Notes: generated by a model not told the origin, from the letters alone. A stretch of 64,000 nucleotides of DNA from CAVQBJ01 sp963819075 (GCA_963819075.1 CAWFUP010000002.1:1324964-1388963), one strand, 5' to 3'. Shown: positions 45,617 to 54,468, counted from the first letter of the stretch. Translations and numbers: made by a program.

Positions 45617-46728
45617 GCATCGAGCGCAGCACCCGGCGAGACGGCACGACCCGGTGGAAGGTGCGCTGGAAGGAGCACGGGCGCCCCCGTGCTCGCAGCT
45701 TCGACCGCGAGCGCGACGCGATCCGCTTCGACGGCAACATCAAGCGCAGCCTCGCGCTCGGGGAGGATCTGACGCCGAAGGGCACGCAGACGCTCGCCGA
45801 GTTTGCGGAGCGCTGGATCGATAACTACATGAAGGTCGCGCTGACCGAGCGCACGCAGGACGTGTACGCGACGCAGCTGGATCTGCGGATCCTGCCGCGC
45901 CTCGGCGCTATGCGCCTGCGCGACATCCGCCCGAGCACCGTGGAGGAGTTCGTTGCCGGAATGAAGCGCCGCGGCGTGGGCGACCCGACGATAGTCAAGA
46001 CACTGACAGTGCTCCAGTCGATCCTGCAGCGCGCCGTCCGCGACGAAGAGATCACGACGAACCCCGTGCGGCTCGTGGAGAAGCCGTCGCAGGCGCGCGA
46101 GCGCGAGCCAGTGATGGTCACCCCGGTCAAGGTCGAGGCGATTCGACAGCATTTCCTGGCCGCTGGCTCTTTGCGACTGCGCGACGCGACGCTCACCACA
46201 CTGCTGGCCTACGCCGGACTGCGCCCCGAGAGCGAGGCGCTGCCGTTGACGTGGCGGCAGGTCGGCGAACGCACGATCCTGATCCCGAAGGGCCGCAAGC
46301 GCGGCGCGAAGGACCGCCACGTGCGGCTGCTCGCCCCGCTCGCCCGTGACCTACGCGAGTGGCGGATCGCCAGCGGCCACCGCACCGGCCTCGTGTTCCC
46401 GGCGCCGGCCGGCAAGGACTCGTGGAGCGAATCGGACTGGGACAACTGGCGCGAGCGCGTGTTCTGCCCCGCGGCAATCGCCGTCGGGCTGCCTGAGGAC
46501 ATCCGCCCGCGTGACCTGCGCTCGAGCTTCGCGACGCTGCTGATCTACGAGGGCCGCACGATCGTCGAGGTCGCGCGCCAGCTTGGACACTCGCCGCAAA
46601 CGTGCCTGCGCGACTACGCAGGCGTGTTCGAGGAGTTCGACCCGGCGCGGCGCATCAGCGCCGAAGAGGCGATCACCGAGGCCCGCAACCACACACAGAC
46701 GCCAGCGAGGCTCAAGGGGGCGAAGTGA
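45613..46728 (+). CDS. int: Tyrosine-recombinase integrase of the ICE
   Basis: 371 residues. The N-terminal arm-binding domain includes RWKVRWKEHGRPRARSF (residues 14-30). A SAM-like core-binding domain spans about 60-155. Catalytic residues are R204 (LAYAGLRPESEAL), R303 (RPRDLRSSFATLL), H326 (QLGHSPQ) and Y335 (CLRDYAGV). The usual box-II His before R303 is Arg, a tolerated variant in this clade of integrases. It is coupled to the upstream HTH gene and to the downstream HNH gene (GTGA overlap). It lies 0.7 kb from tRNA-Thr, the presumed attachment site. It looks functional. Confidence 0.92.
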   Translation: MSIERSTRRDGTTRWKVRWKEHGRPRARSFDRERDAIRFDGNIKRSLALGEDLTPKGTQTLAEFAERWIDNYMKVALTERTQDVYATQLDLRILPRLGAMRLRDIRPSTVEEFVAGMKRRGVGDPTIVKTLTVLQSILQRAVRDEEITTNPVRLVEKPSQAREREPVMVTPVKVEAIRQHFLAAGSLRLRDATLTTLLAYAGLRPESEALPLTWRQVGERTILIPKGRKRGAKDRHVRLLAPLARDLREWRIASGHRTGLVFPAPAGKDSWSESDWDNWRERVFCPAAIAVGLPEDIRPRDLRSSFATLLIYEGRTIVEVARQLGHSPQTCLRDYAGVFEEFDPARRISAEEAITEARNHTQTPARLKGAK

Positions 46729-47351
46729 GCGTCGAGCGCTGCGTGCGCCCGTCGGACGGCGCCGTCCGCTGGAAGGTCAGATGGAAAGAGGGAGGCCGGG
46801 CGAGAGCCAGACGGTTCGACGACGAGGGCGACGCCCTGGCGTGGGACCACGAGGTGCGCAAGGCGAACCGCGGCGCGTACGTCGACGGCTCCGGTCGGCC
46901 ATGTATCCCGCTCTACGGGGGTGACGTGGCTCTCGTCGACGAGGAAGACGTTCAATGGCTGTCGGCCTACAGCTGGCGGCTTCACTCGCAAGGCTACGCG
47001 GTGCGGTCAATATCGAAGACGCGCACGCTCGCGATGCACCGCGAAATCATGGGTGTGGGTCGCAGCGACACTCCACGGGTCGACTTCATCAACGGGGATC
47101 GCCTGGACAACCGCCGCTCGAATCTCCGCCTCGCTGACCACTCGCTGGCTCGCCACAACAGCGCTGTCACGTGGGCGCAGTCCGGCGTTCGAGGGGTCTA
47201 CCGCCGGGGTGAGCGCTGGGTGGCGAGCACCGTTTATCGCGGCCGCAAGTACGAGGCGGGAACGTTTGACACGGTGTCCGAAGCCGCGGCTGCGGTAAAC
47301 GCCCTGCGGCAGCAACTTCTAGCCGGCCACGAGCTTGTGCGGCGTTTGTAG
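46725..47351 (+). CDS. Chimeric protein: integrase arm domain + HNH nuclease + AP2 domain
   Basis: The GTG at 46725 overlaps the integrase stop (GTGA). The product has 208 residues. Residues 15-31 (RWKVRWKEGGRARARRF) repeat the adjacent integrase's arm-binding segment almost exactly. Residues 62-145 resemble an HNH_3 homing-type nuclease: QWLSAYSWRLHSQGYAV, TLAMHREIMG and VDFINGDRLDNRRSNLRLAD. The His normally in the VDH position is Phe121, so cutting may be weakened or lost. Residues 151-200 match an AP2 DNA-binding domain (SGVRGVYRRGERWVASTVYR, GTFDTVSEAAAAV). It appears to be a second integrase gene whose core was replaced by a homing-endonuclease cassette. Confidence 0.82.
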   Translation: MSVERCVRPSDGAVRWKVRWKEGGRARARRFDDEGDALAWDHEVRKANRGAYVDGSGRPCIPLYGGDVALVDEEDVQWLSAYSWRLHSQGYAVRSISKTRTLAMHREIMGVGRSDTPRVDFINGDRLDNRRSNLRLADHSLARHNSAVTWAQSGVRGVYRRGERWVASTVYRGRKYEAGTFDTVSEAAAAVNALRQQLLAGHELVRRL

Positions 47352-47367
47352 GGTGTCCATGCGGTGT

Positions 47368-47428
47368 CCAACAAAAAGCCGCACCCTCGGTCGTCGTCTA
47401 GCTGAAGCCAACAAAAAGCCAAAAAGCC
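47368..47428. repeat. Direct repeats next to tRNA-Thr, candidate integrase arm sites
   Basis: CCAACAAAAAGCC occurs at 47368-47380 and 47408-47420, and the second copy is extended by a further AAAAAGCC. The A-tract repeats lie between the last ICE gene and the 3' end of tRNA-Thr, where arm-type binding sites and attR are expected. Part of this segment could instead be a tRNA terminator. Confidence 0.45.
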
Positions 47429-47452
47429 GCCGTTTGCAGGCGGTTCATTCGA

Positions 47453-47525
<73 letters not shown>

Positions 47526-47614
47526 GGGTCGCAGCACTCTAGCGCGGCCCTGCGGCCACCGTCGATCGGGGCCACCGCGGCCCCGGCGCCCCCGCGCGCA
47601 CTGAGAAAGGCGGT

Positions 47615-48058
47615 TCAGGCGTGCAGCTCGACGACCTCGCCCGCGGTGACCGTCGTCACCGGCAGGCCGAGCCCGGCCACCTTGCTCGGCAGGTCCAGCC
47701 GTAGCCAGCGCGACACGCGCGCACTGAGCGTCGAGACGATCACCTCGTCGAAGCCACGCATGTTGATCGCGTCCTGGATGGCGGCCATCGGGTCGGGGTC
47801 GCCGATGATCGCATCCACGTGCGCGCCGGCCGCCTCCTCCAGCAGGGGCACGGCCGCACCGACGACGTGCTGCGCCTCGCTCTCGGCCACATCGTCGGCA
47901 TCGACGACCTTGTGCATGCCGTGGGTCGTCTTGGGCACGAGCAGCGTGAAGGCGCACGGACCTCGGTGCGCTCGCTCGCGGACGGCCTCCAGAAGCGTGT
48001 CGGTGGCCGCGGTCTTGTGCGCGACGATCAGAACGCGCGCGGGGGCGGAGGACTCCAT
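47615..48058 (-). CDS. Universal-stress-protein-like protein
   Basis: 147 residues with the UspA-type fold pattern: an N-terminal strand RVLIVAHKTAAT, a central CAFTLLVPKT, and C-terminal FDEVIVSTLSARVSRWLRLD followed by DLPSKVAG and LPVTTVT. The SxxxSRWLRxDLP signature is common in actinobacterial relatives. A cytoplasmic nucleotide-binding stress protein is likely; the ligand is not determined. It lies outside the ICE, beside tRNA-Thr. Confidence 0.75.
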   Translation of the reverse strand: MESSAPARVLIVAHKTAATDTLLEAVRERAHRGPCAFTLLVPKTTHGMHKVVDADDVAESEAQHVVGAAVPLLEEAAGAHVDAIIGDPDPMAAIQDAINMRGFDEVIVSTLSARVSRWLRLDLPSKVAGLGLPVTTVTAGEVVELHA

Positions 48059-48157
48059 ATCGGAACTCCTTTATCTCAGAGGTACGTTGGTCGATCTTCC
48101 CACCGCGCGGCCCTCGACGCCAGGGCGTGAAGGGCGGCGATATGCGAACATACGTTC

Positions 48158-48508
48158 GTGTCGGTCAAGGGATCTGCCTATGCGCGCTTTCAGCGCGCGC
48201 TGCGCCTCGGGCGTCTCGACCAGATCCGCGATGCGGCCGCCGAGTTGCCGCAGGTCGACCTCGTCGACGCGCTGCACGTGTGCCTGCTCATGAGCGCGCA
48301 GGCCGACGCGCGCTACGACCGCGCGGCCACACGCTGGCTCGCGCGCTTTGCGATCGAGCGACCACTCGTCACGCTCGCCGACATGCGGGCCGCGCTCGCC
48401 GCGCTCGACGCCCTGCCGGGCGACCCGACCGGCTCGCGCCGTGCGCTCGCCGCGCTGTGCGCCGCGCACGGTCTGCCCCGGGCCGCGCGGGTCTGCCAGG
48501 CCGACTGA
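48158..48508 (+). CDS. Conserved-looking hypothetical protein
   Basis: 116 residues from GTG 48158. All-helical and Ala/Arg/Leu-rich (YARFQRALRLGRLDQIRDAA, VDALHVCLLMSAQADARYDR, LADMRAALAALDALPGD). No known motif. It is divergent from the stress-protein gene and convergent with the acetyltransferase. Sustained codon bias supports translation; function unknown. Confidence 0.55.
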   Translation: MSVKGSAYARFQRALRLGRLDQIRDAAAELPQVDLVDALHVCLLMSAQADARYDRAATRWLARFAIERPLVTLADMRAALAALDALPGDPTGSRRALAALCAAHGLPRAARVCQAD

Positions 48509-48524
48509 CTCGGAGCGGCGGCGC

Positions 48525-49082
48525 TCAGCGCGCGGGCGGATACGGCCGCTGGTCGGCGCGGATCGCCCAGCGCTCGTGGTCACGCCACACGCCGCCGATC
48601 TTCAGGTAGGCGGGGGAGAAGCCCTCGCGCTGGAACCCGCAGCGCTGCGCGAGCGCGAGCGAGCGGGCGTTGCCCGGCTGGATGTTGGCCTCGACGCGGT
48701 GCAGCCGCAGGCGATCGAACGCGTCGGCGAGGACGAGGCGCAGCGCCTCGGTCATCTGCCCGCGGCCGTCGAATGGCGCGAACGCGGCGTAGCCGAGGTA
48801 GGCGCTCTCGAGCGCGTCGCGCACGATGTGCCCGAGGGTGAAGTAGCCGACGATCGAGCCGTCGTCGCGCGCGCACACGAGGTAGCCGCAGAAGTCCGGC
48901 TGCGAGACGCGCCGCAGGTAGGCGTCGTACTGGGCGCGGGTGGCCGGCGGCGTCACCCAGGGATGGTGCAGCGCCACGCTCGCCCGCGTGCGCGCGATGA
49001 ACTCATCGCAATCGTCGTGCGTCGGCGCACGCAGCGTTACCGTGGTGCGGGTGCGCTGGAAGATCCGGGATCCTGTGTGCAC
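48525..49082 (-). CDS. GNAT-family N-acetyltransferase, RimJ-like
   Basis: 185 residues. The RimJ/RimL-type acetyltransferase pattern is clear: VTLRAPTHDDCDEFIA at the N-terminus, GSIVGYFTLGHI, YLGYAAFAPFDGRGQMTEAL (acetyl-CoA pyrophosphate loop with G-R-G), and LHRVEANIQPGNARSLALAQ with RCGFQREGF at the C-terminus. Such enzymes acetylate the N-terminal residue of ribosomal or other proteins. The substrate here is unknown. Confidence 0.85.
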   Translation of the reverse strand: MHTGSRIFQRTRTTVTLRAPTHDDCDEFIARTRASVALHHPWVTPPATRAQYDAYLRRVSQPDFCGYLVCARDDGSIVGYFTLGHIVRDALESAYLGYAAFAPFDGRGQMTEALRLVLADAFDRLRLHRVEANIQPGNARSLALAQRCGFQREGFSPAYLKIGGVWRDHERWAIRADQRPYPPAR

Positions 49083-49092
49083 GGCAAGAGGA

Positions 49093-49174
49093 TGGTGGGG
49101 GCAGGATTCGAACCTGCGTAGGCAGAGCCAACGGGTTTACAGCCCGTCTCCTTTAACCACTCGGACACCCCACC
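49093..49174 (-). tRNA. tRNA-Tyr (GTA anticodon)
   Basis: The minus strand has acceptor GGTGGGG pairing with CCCCACC, D-arm region GTGTCCGAGTGGTTAAAGG, anticodon stem ACGGG/CCCGT with loop CTGTAAA (anticodon GTA), a long variable arm and T-arm GGTTCGAATCC. The 82-nt length with a long variable arm fits a bacterial class II tRNA-Tyr. Confidence 0.95.
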
Positions 49175-49273
49175 TGGTGTCAATGGCGCGCCAGCGGCGG
49201 CGACGCCGGATTCTAGCCGCTGGCCGCGCGCGGAGGGCCGAGGCGGCCCCCCGCGGATGCTGCGACGGCGACG

Positions 49274-50440
49274 CTAGGACGCCTCGCGCAGGCGCTGCGC
49301 CTCAGGCAGCCCCTGCAGCTTCTTGAGCGTGCGGTTCTCGATCTGGCGCACGCGCTCGCGCGTGATGTTGAACGCTCGGCCCACCTCCTCGAGCGTGCGC
49401 GGACGCGCGCCGGTCAGGCCGAAGCGCATCTCGATCACCTCCCGCTCGCGCGCGGGCAGGGCGGACAGCACGCGGTTGACGTTCTCCTTGCGCAGGGACT
49501 CCGAGGCGATCTCGAACGGCGACTCGGCCGAGACGTCCTCGACGAAATCGGCGAGCGCCGAGTCCTCCTCCTCGCCGACCGGCTTCTCGAGCGAGACCGG
49601 CTGCTGAGCCATGCGCAGGATGTCGCGCACCTCGCGCGTCGTGCACTCGAGCTCGGTGGCAATCTCGTCCGGCGTCGGCTCGCGGCCGAGCTGCTGGATG
49701 AGCTGGCGCTCGACGTGGATCACCTTGTTGAGCTTCTCGACCATGTGCACCGGGATGCGGATCGTGCGGCCCTTGTCGGCGATTGCCCGTGTCACCGCCT
49801 GGCGGATCCACCAGGTGGCGTAGGTCGAGAACTTGTAGCCGCGGCGGTAATCGAACTTCTCGACCGCGCGGATGAGTCCGAGCGAGCCCTCCTGGATGAG
49901 GTCGAGGAACGTCAGTCCGCGACCGAGGTAGCCCTTCGCGATCGACACGACGAGGCGCAGGTTGGCCTCGACCATGTGCTGCTTGGCCATCATGTCGCCA
50001 CGCTCGATCCGCCGCGCCAGCGTGACCTCCTCCTCGGCGCTCAGGAGCGGCACGCGCCCGATCGAGCGCAGGTACAGCCGCAGCGAGTCGAGGCTCGGCT
50101 CGACGGTGAGGTCGAGCTCGGCCTTGCGCAACGCGTCGAGCTTGGAGCGCACGCTCTGCGCGCTCTCCTCCGGTCCCTCAGCGGGCTCGGAGGCGCGGTC
50201 GTCGTCGGCCGCCTCGCTCCTCGGCGCGGCGTCGATCTCGCGACGCGCTTCCTCGGAGCTCACCAGCTCGATGGCGTGCTCCTCCAAGAAGGCGTACAGC
50301 TCCTGAATCTGCTCGCGCGTGGCGTCGCTCTCCTCCACGGCAGCGGCGATCGCGTCGACGCTGACGAATCCGCGCTCTTGCGCCTCCGTGACCAGCGTCT
50401 GGATCTCGTCGACCTCCAGGACCGACGGATCCTCCGTCAT
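49274..50440 (-). CDS. rpoD: RNA polymerase sigma factor, RpoD/SigA family
   Basis: The start is ATG 50440 (MTEDPSVLEVDEIQ), giving 388 residues; an open upstream extension to 50491 looks non-coding. Region 1.1-like helices (residues 10-60) precede a Ser/Glu linker, then region 1.2 (LRLYLRSIGRVPLLSAEEEV), 2.2-2.4 (IVEKFDYRRGYKFSTYATWW-type core, here AVEKFDYRRGYKFSTYATWW then IRQAVTRAIAD), region 3 (RIPVHMVEKLNK) and region 4.2 (TLEEVGRAFNITRERVRQIE). All sections of a housekeeping or near-housekeeping sigma factor are present; the -10 and -35 contact residues look standard. It is probably the primary sigma factor, but actinobacteria also carry close paralogues. Confidence 0.93.
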   Translation of the reverse strand: MTEDPSVLEVDEIQTLVTEAQERGFVSVDAIAAAVEESDATREQIQELYAFLEEHAIELVSSEEARREIDAAPRSEAADDDRASEPAEGPEESAQSVRSKLDALRKAELDLTVEPSLDSLRLYLRSIGRVPLLSAEEEVTLARRIERGDMMAKQHMVEANLRLVVSIAKGYLGRGLTFLDLIQEGSLGLIRAVEKFDYRRGYKFSTYATWWIRQAVTRAIADKGRTIRIPVHMVEKLNKVIHVERQLIQQLGREPTPDEIATELECTTREVRDILRMAQQPVSLEKPVGEEEDSALADFVEDVSAESPFEIASESLRKENVNRVLSALPAREREVIEMRFGLTGARPRTLEEVGRAFNITRERVRQIENRTLKKLQGLPEAQRLREAS

Positions 50441-50755
50441 CAATGACCCACCCTTGTCGCGCAATTCCGACCCCCAAGCTCCATCCCTCAACGCTGGCCG
50501 GCGGCGATGGCCACCGGCAGCAGCCCGATATCCCTGGTCAATGCAGTTCTCGTGCGACGAGCGCGCCGTATGACGGCGATGAGGCTGAGCCCATCTGTGT
50601 CGTCGTCGTGACGTGGGCTACCAGCCGACGCGGGAGTGATACCAGAATCGCCTGTCGGGTGGTGTGCAAGTCACAAATGCCACGCAGAGAACGGGTTCGG
50701 GGCCGCGCCCGGCGGGCGCGCTGACGCGCATCGCGCTCGCTACGCTTGACCGACG

Positions 50756-51748
50756 ATGGCCGCCACGAGTCCGAAGACCTCCACGGCCCCGACCGCCGAC
50801 GTCCAGGCCCGGGCGCCCTCGGTCCCGATCGGCCTCTCGCGGGTCGGCGTGACCGGCGTCGAGAAGGTGATCCGCATCGGCGAGGAGCTGTTCTCCGCGC
50901 AACTGGAGTGCTTCGTGGACCTCGACGCGCGGCAGAAGGGCGCGCACATGTCGCGCTTCGAGGAGGTCATCAACGAGGCGATCGGACGGGTGGTCCTCGG
51001 CGAATCGGCCTTCGGCGCGGAGACGCTGGCCACGCACATCGCCGAGCTCGTGCGCGAACGCCAGGGCGCGACCCGCGCCGAGGTGACGATCGCCGCGCGC
51101 TACCCCGAGCACAAGCCGGCGCCGGTCTCGGGCATCACCACGCAGGAGATGTACACGCTGCACGGCACGGCCGTGGCCTCCGAGCGCGGCACCCGTCGCG
51201 TCGTCGGCGTATCGGCCACCGGCATGACCGCGTGCCCGTGCGCGCAGGAGCTCGTCGCCGCACGCGCGCGCGAGCGGCTGGCGGCCGACGGCTTCAGCGC
51301 CGAGGAGATCGATCGCATCCTCGAGCGCGTTCCCGTAGCCACGCACAACCAGCGTGGGCTCGGCACGCTGCGGATCGGACTGCCCGAGTCCCACGGCGGC
51401 GAGCGGATCGAGGCGACGGCGCTGCTGGCGATCGTGGAGGGCTCGATGTCCTCGGAGATCTACGAGCTGATGAAGCGCAGCGACGAGGTCGAGGTCGTCG
51501 AGAAGGCCCATCGACGGCCGCGCTTCGTCGAGGACTGCGTGCGCGAGATGCTGGGCGGCGTCGTCGAGGGCTTCCCGTGGCTCTCCGACGACGGCTTCGT
51601 GTCCGCGCGCCAGGAGAACCTCGAGACGATCCACCAGCACAACGTCGTGGCCGAGCGCCACAGCACGCTCGGTGAGCTGCGCGCCGAGATCGCCAGCGGG
51701 CGCCTGGCATCGCACCAGACCGAGCTGCGCAGCTGGCTCGAGTCCTAG
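50756..51748 (+). CDS. folE2: GTP cyclohydrolase FolE2 (type IB)
   Basis: 330 residues. FolE2 converts GTP to dihydroneopterin triphosphate, the first step of folate synthesis, without the zinc site of FolE1. Signatures are VPIGLSRVGVTGVEKVI near the N-terminus, QKGAHMSRFEEV, and the active-site Cys segment SATGMTACPCAQE with C160 and C162. The C-terminus has FVEDCVREML and QENLETIHQHN. The length is typical. It stands between the divergent sigma factor gene and convergent pgsA, apparently alone. Confidence 0.92.
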   Translation: MAATSPKTSTAPTADVQARAPSVPIGLSRVGVTGVEKVIRIGEELFSAQLECFVDLDARQKGAHMSRFEEVINEAIGRVVLGESAFGAETLATHIAELVRERQGATRAEVTIAARYPEHKPAPVSGITTQEMYTLHGTAVASERGTRRVVGVSATGMTACPCAQELVAARARERLAADGFSAEEIDRILERVPVATHNQRGLGTLRIGLPESHGGERIEATALLAIVEGSMSSEIYELMKRSDEVEVVEKAHRRPRFVEDCVREMLGGVVEGFPWLSDDGFVSARQENLETIHQHNVVAERHSTLGELRAEIASGRLASHQTELRSWLES

Positions 51749-51760
51749 GCTCGGATCGGC

Positions 51761-52342
51761 CTACGCGCCGGCGCCGTGTGAGCCGACGCTGACATCGTCG
51801 CCGCGCGCGGCCACCTCGCGCAGGCGGCGGCGCAGCCCGAAGAAGTAGTCAAGGCCCGACAGCACGGTGATCACGACCGCGGCGTAGACGAGCAGCGTCA
51901 CCCACGTCGGATTGCTCGGGAAGGCGATGAGGGCGAGGATCGCGGCGATCTGCACGCAGGTCTTCAGCTTGCCGAGCAGGCTCGCGGCGATCACCACACC
52001 CTGCTGGGCGGCACCGATGCGCAGCACGGTGACCGCGAACTCCCGAGCGATGATGACCATCGCCACCCAGGCGTCGAGCCGGTTGAGCGAGACGAGCGAA
52101 ACGAGCGCGGCGATCACCAGCAGCTTGTCGGCCACCGGGTCCATCAGCTTGCCGAACGTCGTGACCGAGCCCGAGGAGCGCGCGATGTAGCCGTCGACGA
52201 AGTCGGTCAGCGACGCGACCGCGAACACGATCGCCGCCAGCACGTCGCCGTCGGGCGTGTTCCCGAGCAGCGCGACGACGAGCACCGGCACGAGCAGGAT
52301 GCGCACGACGGTCAGCGCGTTCGGCACGTTGAGCGGGAACAC
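51761..52342 (-). CDS. pgsA: CDP-diacylglycerol-glycerol-3-phosphate 3-phosphatidyltransferase
   Basis: The frame is open far upstream, but that part overlaps clpP on the other strand. The real start is GTG 52342 (reads as MFPLNVPNALTVVRI), giving 193 residues. The CDP-alcohol phosphotransferase motif D-x2-D-G-x2-A-R-x8-G-x3-D-x3-D is complete in TDFVDGYIARSSGSV plus FGKLMDPVADK. Several membrane helices are present. It makes phosphatidylglycerophosphate for phosphatidylglycerol and cardiolipin. Divergent from clpP, with 90 bases between. Confidence 0.92.
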   Translation of the reverse strand: MFPLNVPNALTVVRILLVPVLVVALLGNTPDGDVLAAIVFAVASLTDFVDGYIARSSGSVTTFGKLMDPVADKLLVIAALVSLVSLNRLDAWVAMVIIAREFAVTVLRIGAAQQGVVIAASLLGKLKTCVQIAAILALIAFPSNPTWVTLLVYAAVVITVLSGLDYFFGLRRRLREVAARGDDVSVGSHGAGA

Positions 52343-52432
52343 AAGCCCATTATGGCCGCCGTCGGCGCGGCGATCGCGCGCGGCTCGTGCCCGGCGCCGG
52401 CCCCGACGCCGCGGCCCGCTAGGGTTCAGACC

Positions 52433-53014
52433 ATGCCCCTCATCCCGATGGTCATCGAGCGCACGGCGCGCGGCGAGCGCGAGTTCGACATCTACTCGCG
52501 CCTGCTCAACGAGCGCATCATCTTCCTCGGCACTCCGATCGACGATCAGATCGCCAATCTCGTCGTCGCCCAGCTGTTGCACCTCGAGTCCGAAGACCCC
52601 GACAAGGACATCTCGATCTACATCAACTCCCCGGGGGGTTCGATCTACTCGGGCCTGGCCATCTACGACACGATGCAGTTCGTCAAGCCCGACATCCAGA
52701 CGATGTGCGTCGGGGTGGCGATGTCGATGGGCTCGCTGCTGCTGGCCGGCGGGGCGAAGGGCAAGCGCGCGTGCCTGCCCAACAGCCGCATCCTCATCCA
52801 CCAGCCCTCGGCCGGCTTCGAGGGCCAGTCGACGGACATCGAGATCCACGCCCGCGAGATCCTCAAGGTCCGCGCGCGCGTCGACGAGATCTACGCGCTG
52901 CACACCGAGAAGCCGATCGAAGAGGTCCACGCCGACATGGAGCGCGACCGCTTCTTCAACGCGGAGCAGGCCGTCGAGTACGGCCTCGTCGACCGCGTGC
53001 TCGAGAGCCACTGA
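52433..53014 (+). CDS. clpP: ATP-dependent Clp protease proteolytic subunit
   Basis: The ATG at 52433 (MPLIPMVIERTARGEREFDI) fits the family start; an open extension to 52352 is rejected. 193 residues. The catalytic triad is S98 (VAMSMGSLLL), H123 (ILIHQPSAG) and D172 (ERDRFF), and the YINSPGGS handle is present. ClpP forms the tetradecameric chamber used by ClpX or ClpC. No clpX follows here, so it is a stand-alone clpP copy. Confidence 0.96.
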   Translation: MPLIPMVIERTARGEREFDIYSRLLNERIIFLGTPIDDQIANLVVAQLLHLESEDPDKDISIYINSPGGSIYSGLAIYDTMQFVKPDIQTMCVGVAMSMGSLLLAGGAKGKRACLPNSRILIHQPSAGFEGQSTDIEIHAREILKVRARVDEIYALHTEKPIEEVHADMERDRFFNAEQAVEYGLVDRVLESH

Positions 53015-53059
53015 CGGGGGGTGCGGCCCCCAGGTCGCCGCAGGCGACATGGTGTCCGG

Positions 53060-53686
53060 TTACGCGCGTGGCAGCGCGTCGATCCGCTTGATCCAGCGCG
53101 CCAGGCGGCCGTGCTCCTCGGTGAGCGTCTGATTCTCGTCGAGCACGCGATGGAAGAGCTCGTCGTCGGCCGGGTCGCGCCGCGCCGCGTATCTCAGGAA
53201 CGGAAAGGCGATGCAGTCGGCCGCGGACAGGTTGTCCCCGAAGAGAAAGTCGCGCCCGTTCAGGAGATCATTGAAGAAGGTGAGCCGAGCCTGCATGAGC
53301 TGTGAGAGCTCGCCGATCAGCGCGGCGTCGGGCGCGGCGGCGGCGAGAGCGGCCTCGATGCCGTTGGGCGGCTGCTTCCAAACGCGGTCGAACCAGTCGA
53401 TGAAGATCGCCATCGTCGCGCGCTCCTCCGGCGCGGTCGGATACAACGGTGGCCTGGGGGCGCGGCTCTCGATGTGCTCGAGGATGCGCTTGGAGTCGCT
53501 GATCGCGCGTTCGCCGTCGACGAGCACCGGCACGAGCGGCTGACCACTGACCCGCTGCACCTCGCTGCGGTCGGCGTAGTCGATCACGACGGACTCGACG
53601 GACAACCCCTTGTGGGCAAGCGCGAGCGACACGCGCTCGACGTTGGTCGAGAACGGCGCTCGGTAGAGCGTCAGCGCACCGCTCAC
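53060..53686 (-). CDS. Glutathione S-transferase-family protein
   Basis: 208 residues. The N-terminal thioredoxin-like domain has LYRAPFSTNVERVSLALAHK, SGQPLVPVLVDGERAISDSK and RILEHIE; the C-terminal all-helical domain has FLFGDNLSAADCIAFPFLRY, the GST N-capping box region. Ser/Thr near residue 13 is the likely thiol-activating residue. Its start overlaps the upstream FAA-hydrolase gene stop by ATGA. The pair resembles aromatic or maleylacetoacetate-type degradation modules, but most actinobacteria lack glutathione, so the thiol partner is open. Confidence 0.85.
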   Translation of the reverse strand: MSGALTLYRAPFSTNVERVSLALAHKGLSVESVVIDYADRSEVQRVSGQPLVPVLVDGERAISDSKRILEHIESRAPRPPLYPTAPEERATMAIFIDWFDRVWKQPPNGIEAALAAAAPDAALIGELSQLMQARLTFFNDLLNGRDFLFGDNLSAADCIAFPFLRYAARRDPADDELFHRVLDENQTLTEEHGRLARWIKRIDALPRA

Positions 53687-54468
53687 GCGATCGAGTGCTC
53701 GATCGCGCCGAGCTGCTCGATCTCGATCCGCACGACGTCGCCGCTGGCCAGGAACTGTGGCGGGTCAAGCGCCATGCCGACGCCGCTCGGGGTCCCGGTG
53801 AGGATGAGCTCCCCCGCCAGCGGCGCGTGGACCTCGGCCAGGAAGGCGACGATCTGCGGCACGTCGAAGATTAGATCCGCCGTGGAGGCGTCCTGGCGCA
53901 GCTCGCCGTTGACCCACGTGCGCAGTCGCAGGGCGTGCGGGTCTCCGAGCTCGTCCGCGGTCGTGAGCCATGGGCCCCAGGGGCAGAAGCCGTCCGCACC
54001 CTTCGCGCGCGTCCACTGCGGCTCGCGGCGCTGCAGGTCGCGGGCGCTGACGTCGTCGGCCACGGCGTAGCCGGCGACCTCGCCGTCGCGACCGATGACG
54101 ACCGCGAGCTCGCCCTCGTAGTCGAGTCGGCGCACGACGTCGGGGCAGTGCACGGGATCGCCGGGCGGGGCCGACGACGACGGCGTCTTCATGAAGACGA
54201 TCGGCGCCGGCGGCGGCTCACCCCCGGTCTCCTGCGCATGGGCGCGGTAGTTGAGGCCGATGCCGAAGATCGCCGGTGGGCGCGGTACGGGAGCGAGCAG
54301 GCGGATCTCCGACAGCGCCCACTCCTCCTCGGCGGCGGTGATGGTGCCGCCGCTGTCCAGCTGGTCGAGCACGGTCATCCCGAACGGATATGCGGCCACG
54401 TGGTCGCCGCGCACTTCGCCGGCTCGCGGCGCCTGCGATCCGGGCGGGAGGAACGTGGCCAGGCGCAT
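53683..54468 (-). CDS. Fumarylacetoacetate hydrolase-family protein
   Basis: The start is ATG 54468 (MRLATFLPPGSQAPRAGEV), giving 261 residues; the longer open frame upstream is rejected. The FAH fold motifs are IFGIGLNYRAHAQETG, metal ligands in RRLDYEGELAVVIG and VADDVSARDLQRREPQW, and LILTGTPSGVG. Family members are Mg-dependent hydrolases, decarboxylases or isomerases acting on acylpyruvate-like substrates. It forms a two-gene operon with the GST-like gene. The substrate is not known. Confidence 0.9.
   Translation of the reverse strand: MRLATFLPPGSQAPRAGEVRGDHVAAYPFGMTVLDQLDSGGTITAAEEEWALSEIRLLAPVPRPPAIFGIGLNYRAHAQETGGEPPPAPIVFMKTPSSSAPPGDPVHCPDVVRRLDYEGELAVVIGRDGEVAGYAVADDVSARDLQRREPQWTRAKGADGFCPWGPWLTTADELGDPHALRLRTWVNGELRQDASTADLIFDVPQIVAFLAEVHAPLAGELILTGTPSGVGMALDPPQFLASGDVVRIEIEQLGAIEHSIA

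Noticed and set aside
46602..46724. Upstream part of the HNH/AP2 frame
   Set aside because: It lies inside the integrase gene; GTG 46725 overlapping the integrase stop is the natural start.
52343..53050. N-terminal extension of the pgsA frame
   Set aside because: It overlaps clpP on the opposite strand and lacks any domain; GTG 52342 gives a full-length PgsA.
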